A stretch of DNA of 52,815 nucleotides from an uncultured Moraxella sp. (GCA_943908425.1 CALTTC010000015.1:1-52815); one strand, 5' to 3'. Counted from the first letter of the stretch, positions 17,949-27,379 are shown. The notes: generated by a model not told the origin, from the letters alone. Program-made: numbers and translations.

Positions 17949-18797
17949 ATGATGAGTCAATTAGTGCGTTTACAAGACATTCAAGCCACCCAACACGAAG
18001 TTTTGGGCTCAGATTACTACAGCCCAGTAGGCAAAACTGCCTATGGCATTGGTGGCGATAAAATTGGTAAAGTGATTGATGCGTTAGTTGATGCTGCCGC
18101 TGGTCGTGTGCGTTATTTGATCGTTGATGCTGGTGGTTGGTTCACTTCAAAAGAAGTTTTGGTACCAGCAGGTTTGGCACGTATTGAAGGCGATGAAGTA
18201 TATTTTGATAGCCTAACCAAAGAACAAGTAGAAGCGATGGAAGAGTATGACCGTGACTACGTATACAGCTACCAAGAGCAAGCGACTAAAGACCGTGCCG
18301 TATTCGTTGCCGAGACTGTGCCTGCCGAGCAACGTTTTGAGGTGCGTGAAGAGCACTACAATGCTCCAAATACGCTAGAATTGCTAGAAGAGCGTTTGAC
18401 AGTTAATAAAGACCGTATCGTTGCTGGCGTGGCAAGCATTGCTAAGCACATCGTTACTGAAGAAAAACGCATTGACGTTGATCTAGAAGAAGAACACGCC
18501 CACATCCAACGCACTGCTGTTGAGCGTCCTACTGACCGCCGTATCGGTGATGATGCCACAACATCAATCAGTGTTGAGCTAGAAGCTGAGCGCGCTAACG
18601 TGCAAAAACAAACTTACGTTACCGAGGAAGTAAGCATTGGTAAAACTACCGAAACGCACACGCAAACTATCCTTGAAACCATCCAACGCGAAGAGCTAAG
18701 CGTGGATGAAGCAGGTAACGTTGTGAACCGTGCCGGTGAAGTGGTAAACTATGAAGGCATCACCGCAGAAGACGTACGCCGTGCTCGTGGTCTATAA
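17949..18797 (+). CDS. PRC-barrel and DUF2382 domain stress-type protein
   Basis: This 282-residue acidic protein has an N-terminal PRC-barrel (about residues 30-95, with GDKIGKVIDALVDAAAGRVRYLIV and KEVLVPAGLARI) and a C-terminal DUF2382 domain (about 145-265, with LELLEERLTVNKDRIVAGVASIAKHIVTEEKRI in segments). Proteins of this type (YsnF/AvaK-like) are linked to general stress but their biochemical role is unknown. ATG codons at 17949 and 17952 are both possible; the second has better spacing to AGGA. Codon use looks biased to frequent codons, suggesting strong expression. The gene at 18882 is a shorter DUF2382 paralogue. Confidence 0.85.
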   Translation: MMSQLVRLQDIQATQHEVLGSDYYSPVGKTAYGIGGDKIGKVIDALVDAAAGRVRYLIVDAGGWFTSKEVLVPAGLARIEGDEVYFDSLTKEQVEAMEEYDRDYVYSYQEQATKDRAVFVAETVPAEQRFEVREEHYNAPNTLELLEERLTVNKDRIVAGVASIAKHIVTEEKRIDVDLEEEHAHIQRTAVERPTDRRIGDDATTSISVELEAERANVQKQTYVTEEVSIGKTTETHTQTILETIQREELSVDEAGNVVNRAGEVVNYEGITAEDVRRARGL

Positions 18798-18803
18798 TTT
18801 TTA

Positions 18804-18859
18804 GCCACAAGTTGCGCAAAAAAGTCGGAGCATACTCTGGCTTTTTTGCATTTTGTGGC
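18804..18859 (+). terminator. hairpin between the two DUF2382 genes
   Basis: Nested inverted repeats pair GCCACAA (18804-18810) with TTGTGGC (18853-18859) and GCAAAAAAG with CTTTTTTGC just inside. This makes a strong hairpin shortly after the stop of the first DUF2382 gene. It probably terminates or attenuates transcription before the second gene. There is no T-run after the outer stem; the T-run is inside it. Confidence 0.55.
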
Positions 18860-18881
18860 AATCAATCTATAAGGAGATGAT

Positions 18882-19400
18882 ATGAACGATTTAACCAATA
18901 ATCCACTGCACGACGTGGCTTTGCAGACAGATTCAACGCAGACGCTTGAGCTATTAGAAGAGCGCGCGCAGGTACTAAAAGACAAAATCACCGCTGGTAA
19001 AGTGGTGGTGAGTAAGGCGATACGCACTCGCACGGTGAATGTGCCTGTGGAATTGCAAGAAGAGATTTTGACCATTGAAGTCAAAGAAGGCGACACCACC
19101 GCCCAAACAATGCTAGCGGGCAGTTATGACGATAAAGACGTGATTGCCCATTTTGATGAGACGTTAAGCAGTGTGGTTACCATCAATGGCGAGCCCTTAG
19201 CGGTTGGCGAAAGTGTAGATATTGTGCTATCACGTCAAGTGGCGATTGTCACCAAAAAGACCCACGCCGTTGAAGAAGTTGCCTTGCATACTTATACCGA
19301 CACCACAACGCACACCCTTGCCACCGAGCTACGCCGTGAAGAGCTAGAAGTCGTTGGCGAAAGCTATCTGGGCGATGATGGCGATAAATTAATCCGTTAA
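18882..19400 (+). CDS. DUF2382 domain protein
   Basis: This 172-residue acidic protein consists essentially of one DUF2382 (YsnF/AvaK) domain: LELLEERAQVLKDKITAGKVVVSKAIRTRTVNVPVELQEE in segments, and later THTLATELRREELEV. It is a paralogue of the C-terminal half of the preceding protein, without the PRC-barrel. A Shine-Dalgarno site (AAGGAG) precedes the ATG. The function is unknown beyond an association with stress responses in related proteins. Confidence 0.8.
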   Translation: MNDLTNNPLHDVALQTDSTQTLELLEERAQVLKDKITAGKVVVSKAIRTRTVNVPVELQEEILTIEVKEGDTTAQTMLAGSYDDKDVIAHFDETLSSVVTINGEPLAVGESVDIVLSRQVAIVTKKTHAVEEVALHTYTDTTTHTLATELRREELEVVGESYLGDDGDKLIR

Positions 19401-19422
19401 TTGCGGTAACATCAACCGTTAG

Positions 19423-19446
19423 AAACCCCAGCTGTTGGGGTTTTTT
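19423..19446 (+). terminator. intrinsic terminator after the DUF2382 gene
   Basis: AAACCCCA (19423-19430) pairs with TGGGGTTT (19436-19443) around a 5-nt loop and is followed by further T residues. It lies 22 bp after the DUF2382 stop, a standard intrinsic terminator layout. Confidence 0.9.
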
Positions 19447-19692
19447 GTTGGGTGAGGCTTTTTTAAGTTTTGGTGCTTGGCGGTGAAAACAAGCTTTAAA
19501 ACGATAGATTTTACAATGATAGATTTGATAATAATAACTTTTATAAAACAAGCTTTAAGCTAAAATATTGATAGATAAGCTTGGCAATAAACCATACGGT
19601 AATGCCAAAGTCGCTTAAGTCTATATCAAAACGGCATTAGCCCTTTTTTGTTAAAGCTTTTATGATGACGTATATCAATTTAAGTTGTCCTT

Positions 19693-21105
19693 ATGCGTCG
19701 CAATTTTCCTCCCAATCAATTTTATCCTTACAATGCGGATGGCAATATGACCGCTCCTTGTGCTTGCTGTGGCAATCATCATCAAACAAAGTTTTGTTTA
19801 ACGCCTAATTTGCTTGCCAATGAACAAGAGACACAAACCCAGCTAATAGAAGATATTGCCATCAAAGCCATTTTTCCCCACGAGCCGACTCGCCGTGCTT
19901 TTTTAAAGGCAGTGGGTAAAACCACAGCGATGGCGGCGATTGCCAGTGTTTTGCCCTTGGCAAGTTTGCAAGAAGCGGCGGCATTTGACCGTTTGACCCC
20001 TGAAAAAAAGACGCTCAATGTGGCGTTTTTGCCAATTTTATGTGCTACGCCCTTGATTATGGCAGACCCGCTTGGTTATTATGCCGAGCAGGGTATTAAG
20101 GTAAATTTATTAAAACGGGCAGGCTGGGCATTGGTGCGAGACCAGATGATGGCAGGCAGTTTGGACGCCAGCCATTTTTTGGCACCAATGCCCTTGGCGA
20201 TGGACTTAGGCGTGGGGTCAAGTCCTAGTGCAATGAAAGTTGCCGCCATTCAAAACATCAATGGACAAGCGTTGGTGATGGCACTAAAACACAAAGACAA
20301 CAAAAACCCCAAAAATTGGCACGGTATGCGTTTTGCCATACCGTTTGAACATTCCATTCATAATTATTTGCTTCGCTACTTTTTGGCAGAACACAGATTA
20401 AACCCCGATACCGATGTCAGCCTACGACTGACTAGCCCCCCTGATATGATTGCCAATCTGAAAGCGGGGAACATTGATGGCTTTTTTGGGCCAGAGCCGT
20501 TTAATCAGCGGGCGGTGTGGGATAAGGCAGGCTATATTCATACGCTATCACGAGACATTTGGCACGGTCATCCGTGCTGTTCTTTTGGGACATCACAGGC
20601 ATTTATTAAGCAAAATCCGCACAGCTTTTTGGCGATGATGCGAGCGATAATCAAGGCAAATGTGATGGCAAATAACCGCACCATTGCCAAAGATTTGCCC
20701 AAAATTTTGTCCCCTGCCAATTATTTAAATCAGCCAGAGCTTGTGCTTCGCCAATCCTTGCTTGGGCGATTTGCTGATGGGATAGGGCAAGTGCAAGATG
20801 TGCCTGACCGTATGGGATTTGATGTGTTGCCTTGGTATAGCATTGCTGTTTGGATGCTGACACAAATGAAACGCTGGGGCTATATCAAAGGCGATGTGGC
20901 GTATAAAGACATTGCCGAACGGGTGTTTTTATTGACCGATGCCAAAAAGCAAATGCAAGCGATGGGCTATCCCATCAATCATTTATTTGCCAAAAATAGC
21001 CCCCCAAGCGATTATCCAAGCTTTACTGTGATGGGCAAGGTATTTGACCCAAGTCGCCCTGACGATTATTTGCAATCATTCGCCATTAAAAAGGGGGCTA
21101 AATAA
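19693..21105 (+). CDS. CmpA/NrtA-type ABC transporter substrate-binding protein
   Basis: This 470-residue protein resembles the nitrate/bicarbonate/cyanate-type binding proteins (NrtA/CmpA). Visible features are LNVAFLPILCATPLIMADPLGYYAEQG (in segments), DIWHGHPCCSFGTSQAF and MGFDVLPWYSIAVWML. A twin-arginine signal (EPTRRAFLKAVG, RR at about 67-68) precedes a hydrophobic stretch, so export by Tat is likely. Unusually, a cysteine/histidine cluster (CACCGNHHQTKFC, residues 23-35) lies in front of the signal. An alternative ATG at 19747, behind GGATGG, would still include that cluster. The permease and ATPase genes follow directly. The substrate cannot be named from sequence. Confidence 0.82.
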   Translation: MRRNFPPNQFYPYNADGNMTAPCACCGNHHQTKFCLTPNLLANEQETQTQLIEDIAIKAIFPHEPTRRAFLKAVGKTTAMAAIASVLPLASLQEAAAFDRLTPEKKTLNVAFLPILCATPLIMADPLGYYAEQGIKVNLLKRAGWALVRDQMMAGSLDASHFLAPMPLAMDLGVGSSPSAMKVAAIQNINGQALVMALKHKDNKNPKNWHGMRFAIPFEHSIHNYLLRYFLAEHRLNPDTDVSLRLTSPPDMIANLKAGNIDGFFGPEPFNQRAVWDKAGYIHTLSRDIWHGHPCCSFGTSQAFIKQNPHSFLAMMRAIIKANVMANNRTIAKDLPKILSPANYLNQPELVLRQSLLGRFADGIGQVQDVPDRMGFDVLPWYSIAVWMLTQMKRWGYIKGDVAYKDIAERVFLLTDAKKQMQAMGYPINHLFAKNSPPSDYPSFTVMGKVFDPSRPDDYLQSFAIKKGAK

Positions 21106-21998
21106 TGCCAGTGGCAAAATCAAAAGCCTTGTCGCTTAAAATCCGTGGCTATTTATTGGCGTGTGCGGTGCTACTGCTTGTCATTGGGGGCTGGCATTTG
21201 GCAACGCTACCAAAAAAGGTGTACGCCCCAACCGACCCTGCCAAGCTTGAGTACAGCGTACTGATGGGCGATATTCCAGAAGGCACACCGCTTGGGGGAG
21301 TGGTCGCCCAGCAGGCAAGTGAGTTTGTTAGCCCACAAAAGTTTGCCGATATTGCCGTTTATCATTTGTCCGACCCTTTTTATGACAAAGGCATTAACGA
21401 TAAAGGCATTGGCATTCAGCTTGGATTTTCTATCGTGCGTGTCTTGCTTGGCTTTATATTAGCGATGATGGTTGCCATTCCTTTGGGCTATTTGATTGGC
21501 ATATCGCCGATTTTAAGACAGGCGTTTATGCCATTTGTGCAGTTATTAAAGCCCATCTCGCCACTGGCGTGGATGCCCATTGCTTTATACACCATAAAAG
21601 ATGCCAATGCGTCTAGCGTGTTTGTGATTTTTATTTGTTCTATTTGGCCGATGCTCACCAATACCGCTTTTGGGGTGATGTCGGTCAATCAATCGTGGAA
21701 AAATGTGGCAAAAACGCTGGAGCTGTCGCCCCTTGCCACCGCCACCAAAATTGTCTTGCCCGCCGCCGCTCCCACCATTGTAACAGGAATGCGTATCTCA
21801 ATGGGCATTGCTTGGCTTGTGATTGTCGCTGCTGAGATGTTGGTTGGCAGTACTGGCATTGGCTATTTTGTGTGGAATCAGTGGAATAATTTGTCGCTTG
21901 GCGATGTGATTTTTGCTGTTTTGGTGATTGGCGTGGTTGGTATGGTGCTAGATTTGTTGTTTGCTTGGTTACAAAATAAGGTAAGCTATGTTGAATAA
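21105..21998 (+). CDS. ABC transporter permease, NrtB/SsuC type
   Basis: This 297-residue membrane protein has one N-terminal transmembrane helix, a periplasmic segment and a permease core. The binding-protein-dependent transport signature is visible (EAA-like loop WKNVAKTLELSPLATATKIVLPAAAPTIVTGMRISMGIAW, in segments), followed by GIGYFVWNQWNNLSLGDV. It resembles NrtB/CmpB/SsuC permeases. The start overlaps the stop of the binding-protein gene by one base, so the genes are coupled. The 3' end overlaps the ATPase gene by 11 bp. Confidence 0.88.
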   Translation: MPVAKSKALSLKIRGYLLACAVLLLVIGGWHLATLPKKVYAPTDPAKLEYSVLMGDIPEGTPLGGVVAQQASEFVSPQKFADIAVYHLSDPFYDKGINDKGIGIQLGFSIVRVLLGFILAMMVAIPLGYLIGISPILRQAFMPFVQLLKPISPLAWMPIALYTIKDANASSVFVIFICSIWPMLTNTAFGVMSVNQSWKNVAKTLELSPLATATKIVLPAAAPTIVTGMRISMGIAWLVIVAAEMLVGSTGIGYFVWNQWNNLSLGDVIFAVLVIGVVGMVLDLLFAWLQNKVSYVE

Positions 21999-23310
21999 TG
22001 TATTTAAAAGGGGGCGTGCTAGGGGGCATAACGCCGATAATGTGCCTTATGACAAGGCGATTGGCGATGTATCAAGTAGCGGTGTATCAGACAGCAGTGT
22101 ATTGGACATCAATATATCGGGTAATGGCGTATCAGACAGTGGCGTATCAGACGGCGGTACGTTGCACAGCGGTGTGTTAGATGGTGTACTAGGCAATGGT
22201 GTGTTAGCTAATCGTCTGCTTGACAGCGGTGTATCAGGCGATGTGCCTATCCAAGCGAATGCTTCGCTGACAACGACACTTAATAATCCAGCCACAGTTG
22301 CTGGTAGGTTGTCCCAAAACGACCCTAAAAGGCAGTTAGCTCAAAGCGATTTATCCCAAAACGATTTGTCTAAAAATCAGTTGTCTAAAAATCAGTTGTC
22401 TCAAAACAATCCACCTCAAAACAATCCATCTCAAAGCCAGTTATCCCAACAATCCCCACCTGCTCCGCTTGTGGTTGCCCGCAACCTAAGTAAAAGCTAT
22501 GGCGACGATGTGATTTTTGATAAGGTGAATTTTGAGATTTATGCCAATGAATTTATTTGCTTGATTGGGCATTCTGGCTGTGGCAAAACCACCATTTTAA
22601 ACGCTTTGGCAGGGCTTGAATCGCTCACGTCAGGACAGATTTTGATGAATGACAAGGCAGTTGTTGCCCCAAGTCTTGAGCGGGGTGTGGTATTTCAAGG
22701 ACACGCTTTATTGCCGTGGCTGACGGTCGCAGACAACATCGCTTTTGCCATTAAAGCCCGTGCCAATAAATATGGCGAACCGCTGGATTTTGACACAATA
22801 ACCAACAAGGTCAATCATTATTTATCGCTTGTTGGACTGCTTGCCGTCAAGCACAAAAAACCTGCCGAGCTGTCAGGCGGTATGAAGCAAAGGGTTGGCA
22901 TTGCCAGAGCGTTTGCTACGCACCCTAAGCTTTTGCTGATGGACGAGCCGTTTGGGGCATTGGACGCACTCACAAGAGGAATGATTCAAGAAGAGCTTGT
23001 GCAAATTGTCGCCAAAACCGCCCAAACGGTATTTATGATTACCCACGACATTGACGAGGCGATATTGCTTGCCGACCGTATTTTTTTGATGAGTAATGGA
23101 CCTAATGCCTATCTTGCCGAAATTGTGGAAAATACCCTACAAAAACCAAGGCACAAAGACACAATGCACCACGACCATCACTATTATAAACTTCGCAACC
23201 ATTTGCTGGATTTTTTGGTGCATAGAAGCCGTGCCTTGCAAGCCAACCCCCATCGCCCTGATAGACCCAAAGTGGTGAATTTAACGTGGGAAGCGTGGAG
23301 TGATATTTAA
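21988..23310 (+). CDS. ABC transporter ATPase, NrtD type, with repetitive N-terminal extension
   Basis: The C-terminal ~280 residues form a normal ABC ATPase: Walker A GHSGCGKT (194-201), signature LSGGMKQRVGIARAF, Walker B LLLMDEPFGALDALT and the switch His in MITHDIDEA. It energises import with the preceding permease. The first ~160 residues are not part of the fold. They consist of low-complexity segments with a five-residue period, roughly GVSDS/GVLDG (residues 29-84) and QLSKN/DLSQN (116-155). This extension is absent from typical NrtD proteins. The start at 21988 has an AAGG site. An internal start nearer residue 150 is possible, but the open frame is uninterrupted. Confidence 0.85.
   Translation: MLNNVFKRGRARGHNADNVPYDKAIGDVSSSGVSDSSVLDINISGNGVSDSGVSDGGTLHSGVLDGVLGNGVLANRLLDSGVSGDVPIQANASLTTTLNNPATVAGRLSQNDPKRQLAQSDLSQNDLSKNQLSKNQLSQNNPPQNNPSQSQLSQQSPPAPLVVARNLSKSYGDDVIFDKVNFEIYANEFICLIGHSGCGKTTILNALAGLESLTSGQILMNDKAVVAPSLERGVVFQGHALLPWLTVADNIAFAIKARANKYGEPLDFDTITNKVNHYLSLVGLLAVKHKKPAELSGGMKQRVGIARAFATHPKLLLMDEPFGALDALTRGMIQEELVQIVAKTAQTVFMITHDIDEAILLADRIFLMSNGPNAYLAEIVENTLQKPRHKDTMHHDHHYYKLRNHLLDFLVHRSRALQANPHRPDRPKVVNLTWEAWSDI
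22072..22452 (+). repeat. 15-bp-period coding repeats in the ABC ATPase gene
   Basis: Two blocks (about 22072-22239 and 22333-22452) repeat with a 15-bp period, encoding pentapeptides around GVSDS and QLSKN. The copies are imperfect, which suggests older expansion with drift. They lie entirely in the N-terminal extension of the ATPase. Confidence 0.75.
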
Positions 23311-23901
23311 TGGGGTTGTTTCAATGGGTGTTGTTTTAATGGGGGCTGTTTAGATTGTATTTTATGGATAACTTGTATTGTATCAATATTTTATTGTATC
23401 AATGATGGTGCATAACTTATATCTATATGGCTTATATCGCATAAATTGTACTGCTTGTTTGTGTGCATTTATTGCAAATTGTATTTAAAGCTTGCAGGCG
23501 TGTATGAGTGGTGAAGGCGTTTGATAAATCGTTGTTGCCACGCCCTTGTCAATGGCTTATAATGCCTAGTGTTTTTGCAAGGTCTTTTGTAGTTAGTTGT
23601 TTTTACTTAAGTTATTTGATTTATTGATTGGCTTGATTGATTTAAAGTTGATGACCGATGTAATGGTTGCTTGCGTTTTTTAAATTGAGCGATTGTCTTG
23701 ATGGATTTTTTGTAAAAAATTGTTTTATAAACTTTGAGTAAAACATATTGTTGGTAACCCCTTTTTTTGGCGATAGTGTATTTTTGGCAATAATATATTA
23801 GTGGCAAAAAGGGTTTTGTATCAAAAATTTTTATATCAAAAAAGTTTTTATCAAGTGAGTAATTTGAACGTTAATGGTATTTAATGATAATGGGAGATAA
23901 A
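23311..23901. other. gene-free AT-rich region before arginase
   Basis: About 590 bp with low complexity and many T-rich runs. Small ORFs here have no recognisable family or ribosome-binding site. Short repeats occur (AATGGGGG-type stretches near 23305-23345, and ATCAAAAA-type motifs near 23820-23850). No RNA gene or clear terminator was found. Confidence 0.5.
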
Positions 23902-24855
23902 ATGAGTGCAGGTGTGCAGTTTTTTCAAGTGTATTCTGACATTGGGGCAGGCAAGCACGGCACGATAGAAGGCGTGTCGTTTTTGTCAAACCAACTTGCC
24001 AAAACCTACCCAAATGCGACTACGCACAAGATTTACCCCCAAGAACACCACGAGCGGTATGACTATAAATGTGCCAAATATGTGGAGTATTTGACCCCGT
24101 TTTTTGAACAAACCTTATTGCCAAAGCTCAAAGCAGGACTAAAGGCGTGTGAGCAAGCAGGTGATTTTCCTGTGATTATCAGTGGCGACCACGCCAACGC
24201 TATGGGCAATGTGTCGGCATTTATCAATCATCATCACGGCAAAAAAATCGGTATTGTTTGGATTGATGCCCACGCCGATTTGCATTCGGTCTACACCACG
24301 CCGTCAGGCAATTTGCACGGTATGCCCCTTGGGGCGATTTTGGGGCTGGACAATGAGACGTGTGCCATTAACACCATTGACAGCGATACTGAAGGCTACT
24401 GGCATCGCCTAAAGGGGCTAAGCACATCGCCCATTGACCCCAAAAATGTGGTGTTTTTGGGGCTAAGAAGCTTTGAGCCACCCGAACAGGCACTAATTGA
24501 CCAGCACCAAATGCCCTTTTTTTCTGCCATAGACCATCGCAATGATTTTGATGGCGTGCTAACTCAGGTTTGTGAGCATTTGGCTGATTTGGACGCTGTC
24601 TATGTCAGTTTTGACGTGGACGCTTTGGACGACGCTTTGGTACCAGCGACAGGCACGCCTGTGGAGAATGGCTACGAATCTTATGAGATTAAGGCGATTT
24701 TTGATAAGCTTTTGCCACTGCCTTGTGTCAAATTATTTGAAATTACCGAATTTAATCCAACGCTTGACGATGACGAAGGCAAATACGCCTTAATTACCGA
24801 GCTACTCACGCACGCCATTGATTTGGTGCAACATAAAGCCTATAGTACCGCTTAA
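23902..24855 (+). CDS. arginase family ureohydrolase
   Basis: This 317-residue enzyme belongs to the arginase/agmatinase family, probably arginase, which splits arginine to ornithine and urea. Mn-binding motifs are present: GDHANAMG (first His ligand), WIDAHADLH (Asp/His ligands) and SFDVDALDD (Asp ligands). The first motif reads SGDHA instead of the usual GGDHS. FEITEFNP near the C-terminus is typical. I choose the ATG at 23902 because GGAG precedes it by five bases; an upstream ATG at 23884 is in frame. An ornithine decarboxylase-like gene at 27454 could use its product. Confidence 0.85.
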   Translation: MSAGVQFFQVYSDIGAGKHGTIEGVSFLSNQLAKTYPNATTHKIYPQEHHERYDYKCAKYVEYLTPFFEQTLLPKLKAGLKACEQAGDFPVIISGDHANAMGNVSAFINHHHGKKIGIVWIDAHADLHSVYTTPSGNLHGMPLGAILGLDNETCAINTIDSDTEGYWHRLKGLSTSPIDPKNVVFLGLRSFEPPEQALIDQHQMPFFSAIDHRNDFDGVLTQVCEHLADLDAVYVSFDVDALDDALVPATGTPVENGYESYEIKAIFDKLLPLPCVKLFEITEFNPTLDDDEGKYALITELLTHAIDLVQHKAYSTA

Positions 24856-24864
24856 ACGTAGTAT

Positions 24865-24924
24865 CACAAAACCAAAATTTTGCCTATTAACAATTATAAT
24901 AGGAAGATTTTGGTTTTTTTGTGG
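24865..24924 (+). terminator. intrinsic terminator after arginase
   Basis: CACAAAACCAAAAT (24865-24878) pairs with the ATTTTGGTTTTTTTGTG segment (24907-24923). An inner pair CCTATT/AATAGG lies in the loop. The right arm includes a T7 run. It sits 10 bp after the stop codon. Confidence 0.85.
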
Positions 24925-25293
24925 TTTTTGCTATGATTTGGGCATTGGGCATAGCTTGCGACCAAATAGACAATAGATGTAGCATTAAATAGCCAATGAT
25001 TGGCGACAGCGTCTTGGATTTGTGGCTAGGCTTAAGATGGGTTAAAACTGATTGTTAAAAAAATGACTGTTAAAAACTGATTGCTAAAATGAAAATAAAA
25101 CCCTTTTCAATCGCCCGTTGATACTTTAAAATGACGATATTTGCCTAACGATTTGGGGCAAAATCAGCTGGCTAAGTGGTTACTTTGTCTGATTAAATTT
25201 TTTAATGTTACTTTATTTAATGTTATTTAATTTAATTTACTGTAATAAATACTTTTACTGTTAAGATACTCTTTTGGATACTAAGGAACGTTT
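24925..25293. other. upstream region of glmS
   Basis: This AT-rich stretch carries three imperfect copies of an ACTGATTGTTAAAA-like motif at about 25046-25092. No gene is evident. It should contain the glmS promoter; no single best promoter stands out. I recognised no GlmY/GlmZ-like element or glmS ribozyme. Confidence 0.45.
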
Positions 25294-27129
25294 ATGTGCG
25301 GTATCGTAGGTGCAATTTGTAGCACGATGAATGTCGTGGATTTTTTGACCGATGGGCTAAAACGGCTAGAATACCGTGGCTATGATTCATCAGGCATTGC
25401 GGTGCAGACCGATGACGGTATCCGCCGTGTTCGCCGTGTGGGGCGTGTGGCACTGATGGAGACGGCCGCCAAACAAAAACAGCTGACAGGGCAAACAGGC
25501 ATTGGGCATACCCGCTGGGCGACCCACGGCGGGGTAACCGAGCCAAACGCCCACCCGCATATTTCTGATGGGCTAATATCGGTTGTGCATAATGGCATTA
25601 TTGAGAATTTTGAAAGCGAGCGTCATCGCCTGCAGGCACTGGGCTATCGCTTTGAATCGCAAACCGATACTGAAGTTATTGCCCACGCCATTCACGCACA
25701 TTATCAGCAGACAGGCGAGCTTTTGATGGCGGTAAAGCTTGCCTGCCAACGGTTTACAGGGGCGTACGCCATTGCTGTGATTGCCAATGATTTGCCCAAT
25801 CAAATGGTGGTGGTGCGTATGGGTTGCCCATTACTGATTGGGCTTGGCGATGGCGATTGTTTTGTGGCGTCCGATGTATCGGCGGTGGTGGCATTTACAA
25901 GGCGGGTGCTGTATTTAGAAGATGGCGATATGGCATTATTGACCCAAGATGGCGTGCATACTTTGCTTGATGGCGATGGCAATGCGGTGGTGCGTGATGC
26001 CAAAACATCAAATGTATCGCTGGCATCGCTTGAGCTTGGCATTTATAACCACTTTATGCAAAAAGAGATTTTTGAGCAACCTGTGGCGATTAGCGATACC
26101 GCTGAAGTGTTTTTGGCGGATAATTTTATCCCTGAGATTTTTGGGGGAAATGCCAAGGCGATTTTTGAGGGCATTAGCAGTATCAAAATTTTGGCGTGCG
26201 GTACGTCCTTTTATGCAGGATTGACCGCCAAATATTGGCTTGAGAGCATTGCCAAAATCCGCTGTGATGTTGAGATAGCCAGCGAATACCGCTATCGCAG
26301 TGTGCTTGCTTGCCCCAATGAATTGATTATTACCATCTCACAATCTGGCGAAACGCTAGACACGATGGAGGCGTTAAAATTTGCCAAAGCCCAAGGGCAT
26401 CGCTACAGCTTGTCAATTTGTAATGTGATGGAATCTGCTTTGCCCCGTGCGTCCGATTTGGTGTTTTATACTCGTGCAGGGGCGGAGATTGGCGTGGCAT
26501 CAACCAAGGCGTTTACCACACAGCTCGTGGCATTGTTTGGCTTGACGGTGACACTTGGCAGAGTAAAAGGGATAATAAGCGATGATGATTTGGATAACTT
26601 TGCCAAGGATTTGCGAGCTTTGCCTAGCGTGATTCATCAAGTGCTTAATTTGGAGCCACAAATCATTGCTTGGGCAAATCATTTTGTTGGTAAGCCAAGT
26701 GGGCTGTTTTTGGGGCGTGGCATTCATTATCCCATTGCGATGGAGGGGGCATTAAAATTAAAAGAGCTGACCTACATTCACGCCGAAAGCTACCCAGCAG
26801 GCGAGCTAAAGCACGGCCCCTTAGCACTCGTTGATAGTAATATGCCTGTGGTGGTGATTGCCCCAAATGATACTTTGCTTGACAAAATCAAAGCCAATAT
26901 GCAAGAGGTGGCAGCACGGGGCGGTGAGCTGTTTGTCTTTGCTGATACCGATAGCGACTTTGCCGATGATGACAGTGTGTATATCATTCGCACCCCAAGC
27001 CATTTGGGCGTGCTGTCGCCCATTGTTCATACCATTCCTGTGCAACTGCTTGCCTATCACGTTGCCTTGGCAAAAGGCACAGACGTGGATAAGCCTAGGA
27101 ATTTGGCAAAAAGTGTTACGGTGGAGTAG
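25294..27129 (+). CDS. glmS: glutamine--fructose-6-phosphate aminotransferase GlmS
   Basis: This 611-residue enzyme makes glucosamine-6-phosphate, the entry to peptidoglycan and LPS amino sugars. The N-terminal glutaminase domain starts MCGIVGAICS with catalytic Cys2 exposed after Met removal, followed by RLEYRGYDSSGIA and GHTRWATHG. The two SIS domains contain ILACGTSFYAGL, ISQSGETLDT and YPAGELKHGPLALV. The C-terminus is PRNLAKSVTVE. Length is normal. In gammaproteobacteria its mRNA is often controlled through RapZ, which is encoded at the left end of this window. Confidence 0.98.
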   Translation: MCGIVGAICSTMNVVDFLTDGLKRLEYRGYDSSGIAVQTDDGIRRVRRVGRVALMETAAKQKQLTGQTGIGHTRWATHGGVTEPNAHPHISDGLISVVHNGIIENFESERHRLQALGYRFESQTDTEVIAHAIHAHYQQTGELLMAVKLACQRFTGAYAIAVIANDLPNQMVVVRMGCPLLIGLGDGDCFVASDVSAVVAFTRRVLYLEDGDMALLTQDGVHTLLDGDGNAVVRDAKTSNVSLASLELGIYNHFMQKEIFEQPVAISDTAEVFLADNFIPEIFGGNAKAIFEGISSIKILACGTSFYAGLTAKYWLESIAKIRCDVEIASEYRYRSVLACPNELIITISQSGETLDTMEALKFAKAQGHRYSLSICNVMESALPRASDLVFYTRAGAEIGVASTKAFTTQLVALFGLTVTLGRVKGIISDDDLDNFAKDLRALPSVIHQVLNLEPQIIAWANHFVGKPSGLFLGRGIHYPIAMEGALKLKELTYIHAESYPAGELKHGPLALVDSNMPVVVIAPNDTLLDKIKANMQEVAARGGELFVFADTDSDFADDDSVYIIRTPSHLGVLSPIVHTIPVQLLAYHVALAKGTDVDKPRNLAKSVTVE

Positions 27130-27379
27130 TGGGGGTGTTTACTCACCCTGTCTTAGTTAAAAATACTAGGCGTGATACGGTGTTTAGATTATTTGACTAT
27201 AGATGTTGTGATAGAGGTGTTGTGATAAGGGTATTATGCTAAAGTAAGCGAAAACGGTTTTATTGATGGCAATTTGGTTGCAAGATAATAAGCAGTTAGG
27301 GACTTTATTGGTGTTTTTTTAAAGAAATTCCCATAATTTTGGCAACCGCTCACTGATTTAAATACATCCCTAAACCCAC
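27130..27379. other. intergenic region between glmS and the decarboxylase gene
   Basis: This AT-rich region lies between two convergent genes. I see no ORF with a plausible start and no RNA gene. Only the terminator at 27380 is clear. Confidence 0.5.

Noticed and set aside
23607..24013. Minus-strand ORFs before and overlapping arginase
   Set aside because: Low-complexity or antisense frames with no family resemblance or ribosome-binding site.
25016..25293. A glmS ribozyme or GlmZ-like RNA before glmS
   Set aside because: No conserved core could be recognised, and ribozyme control is a Gram-positive feature.
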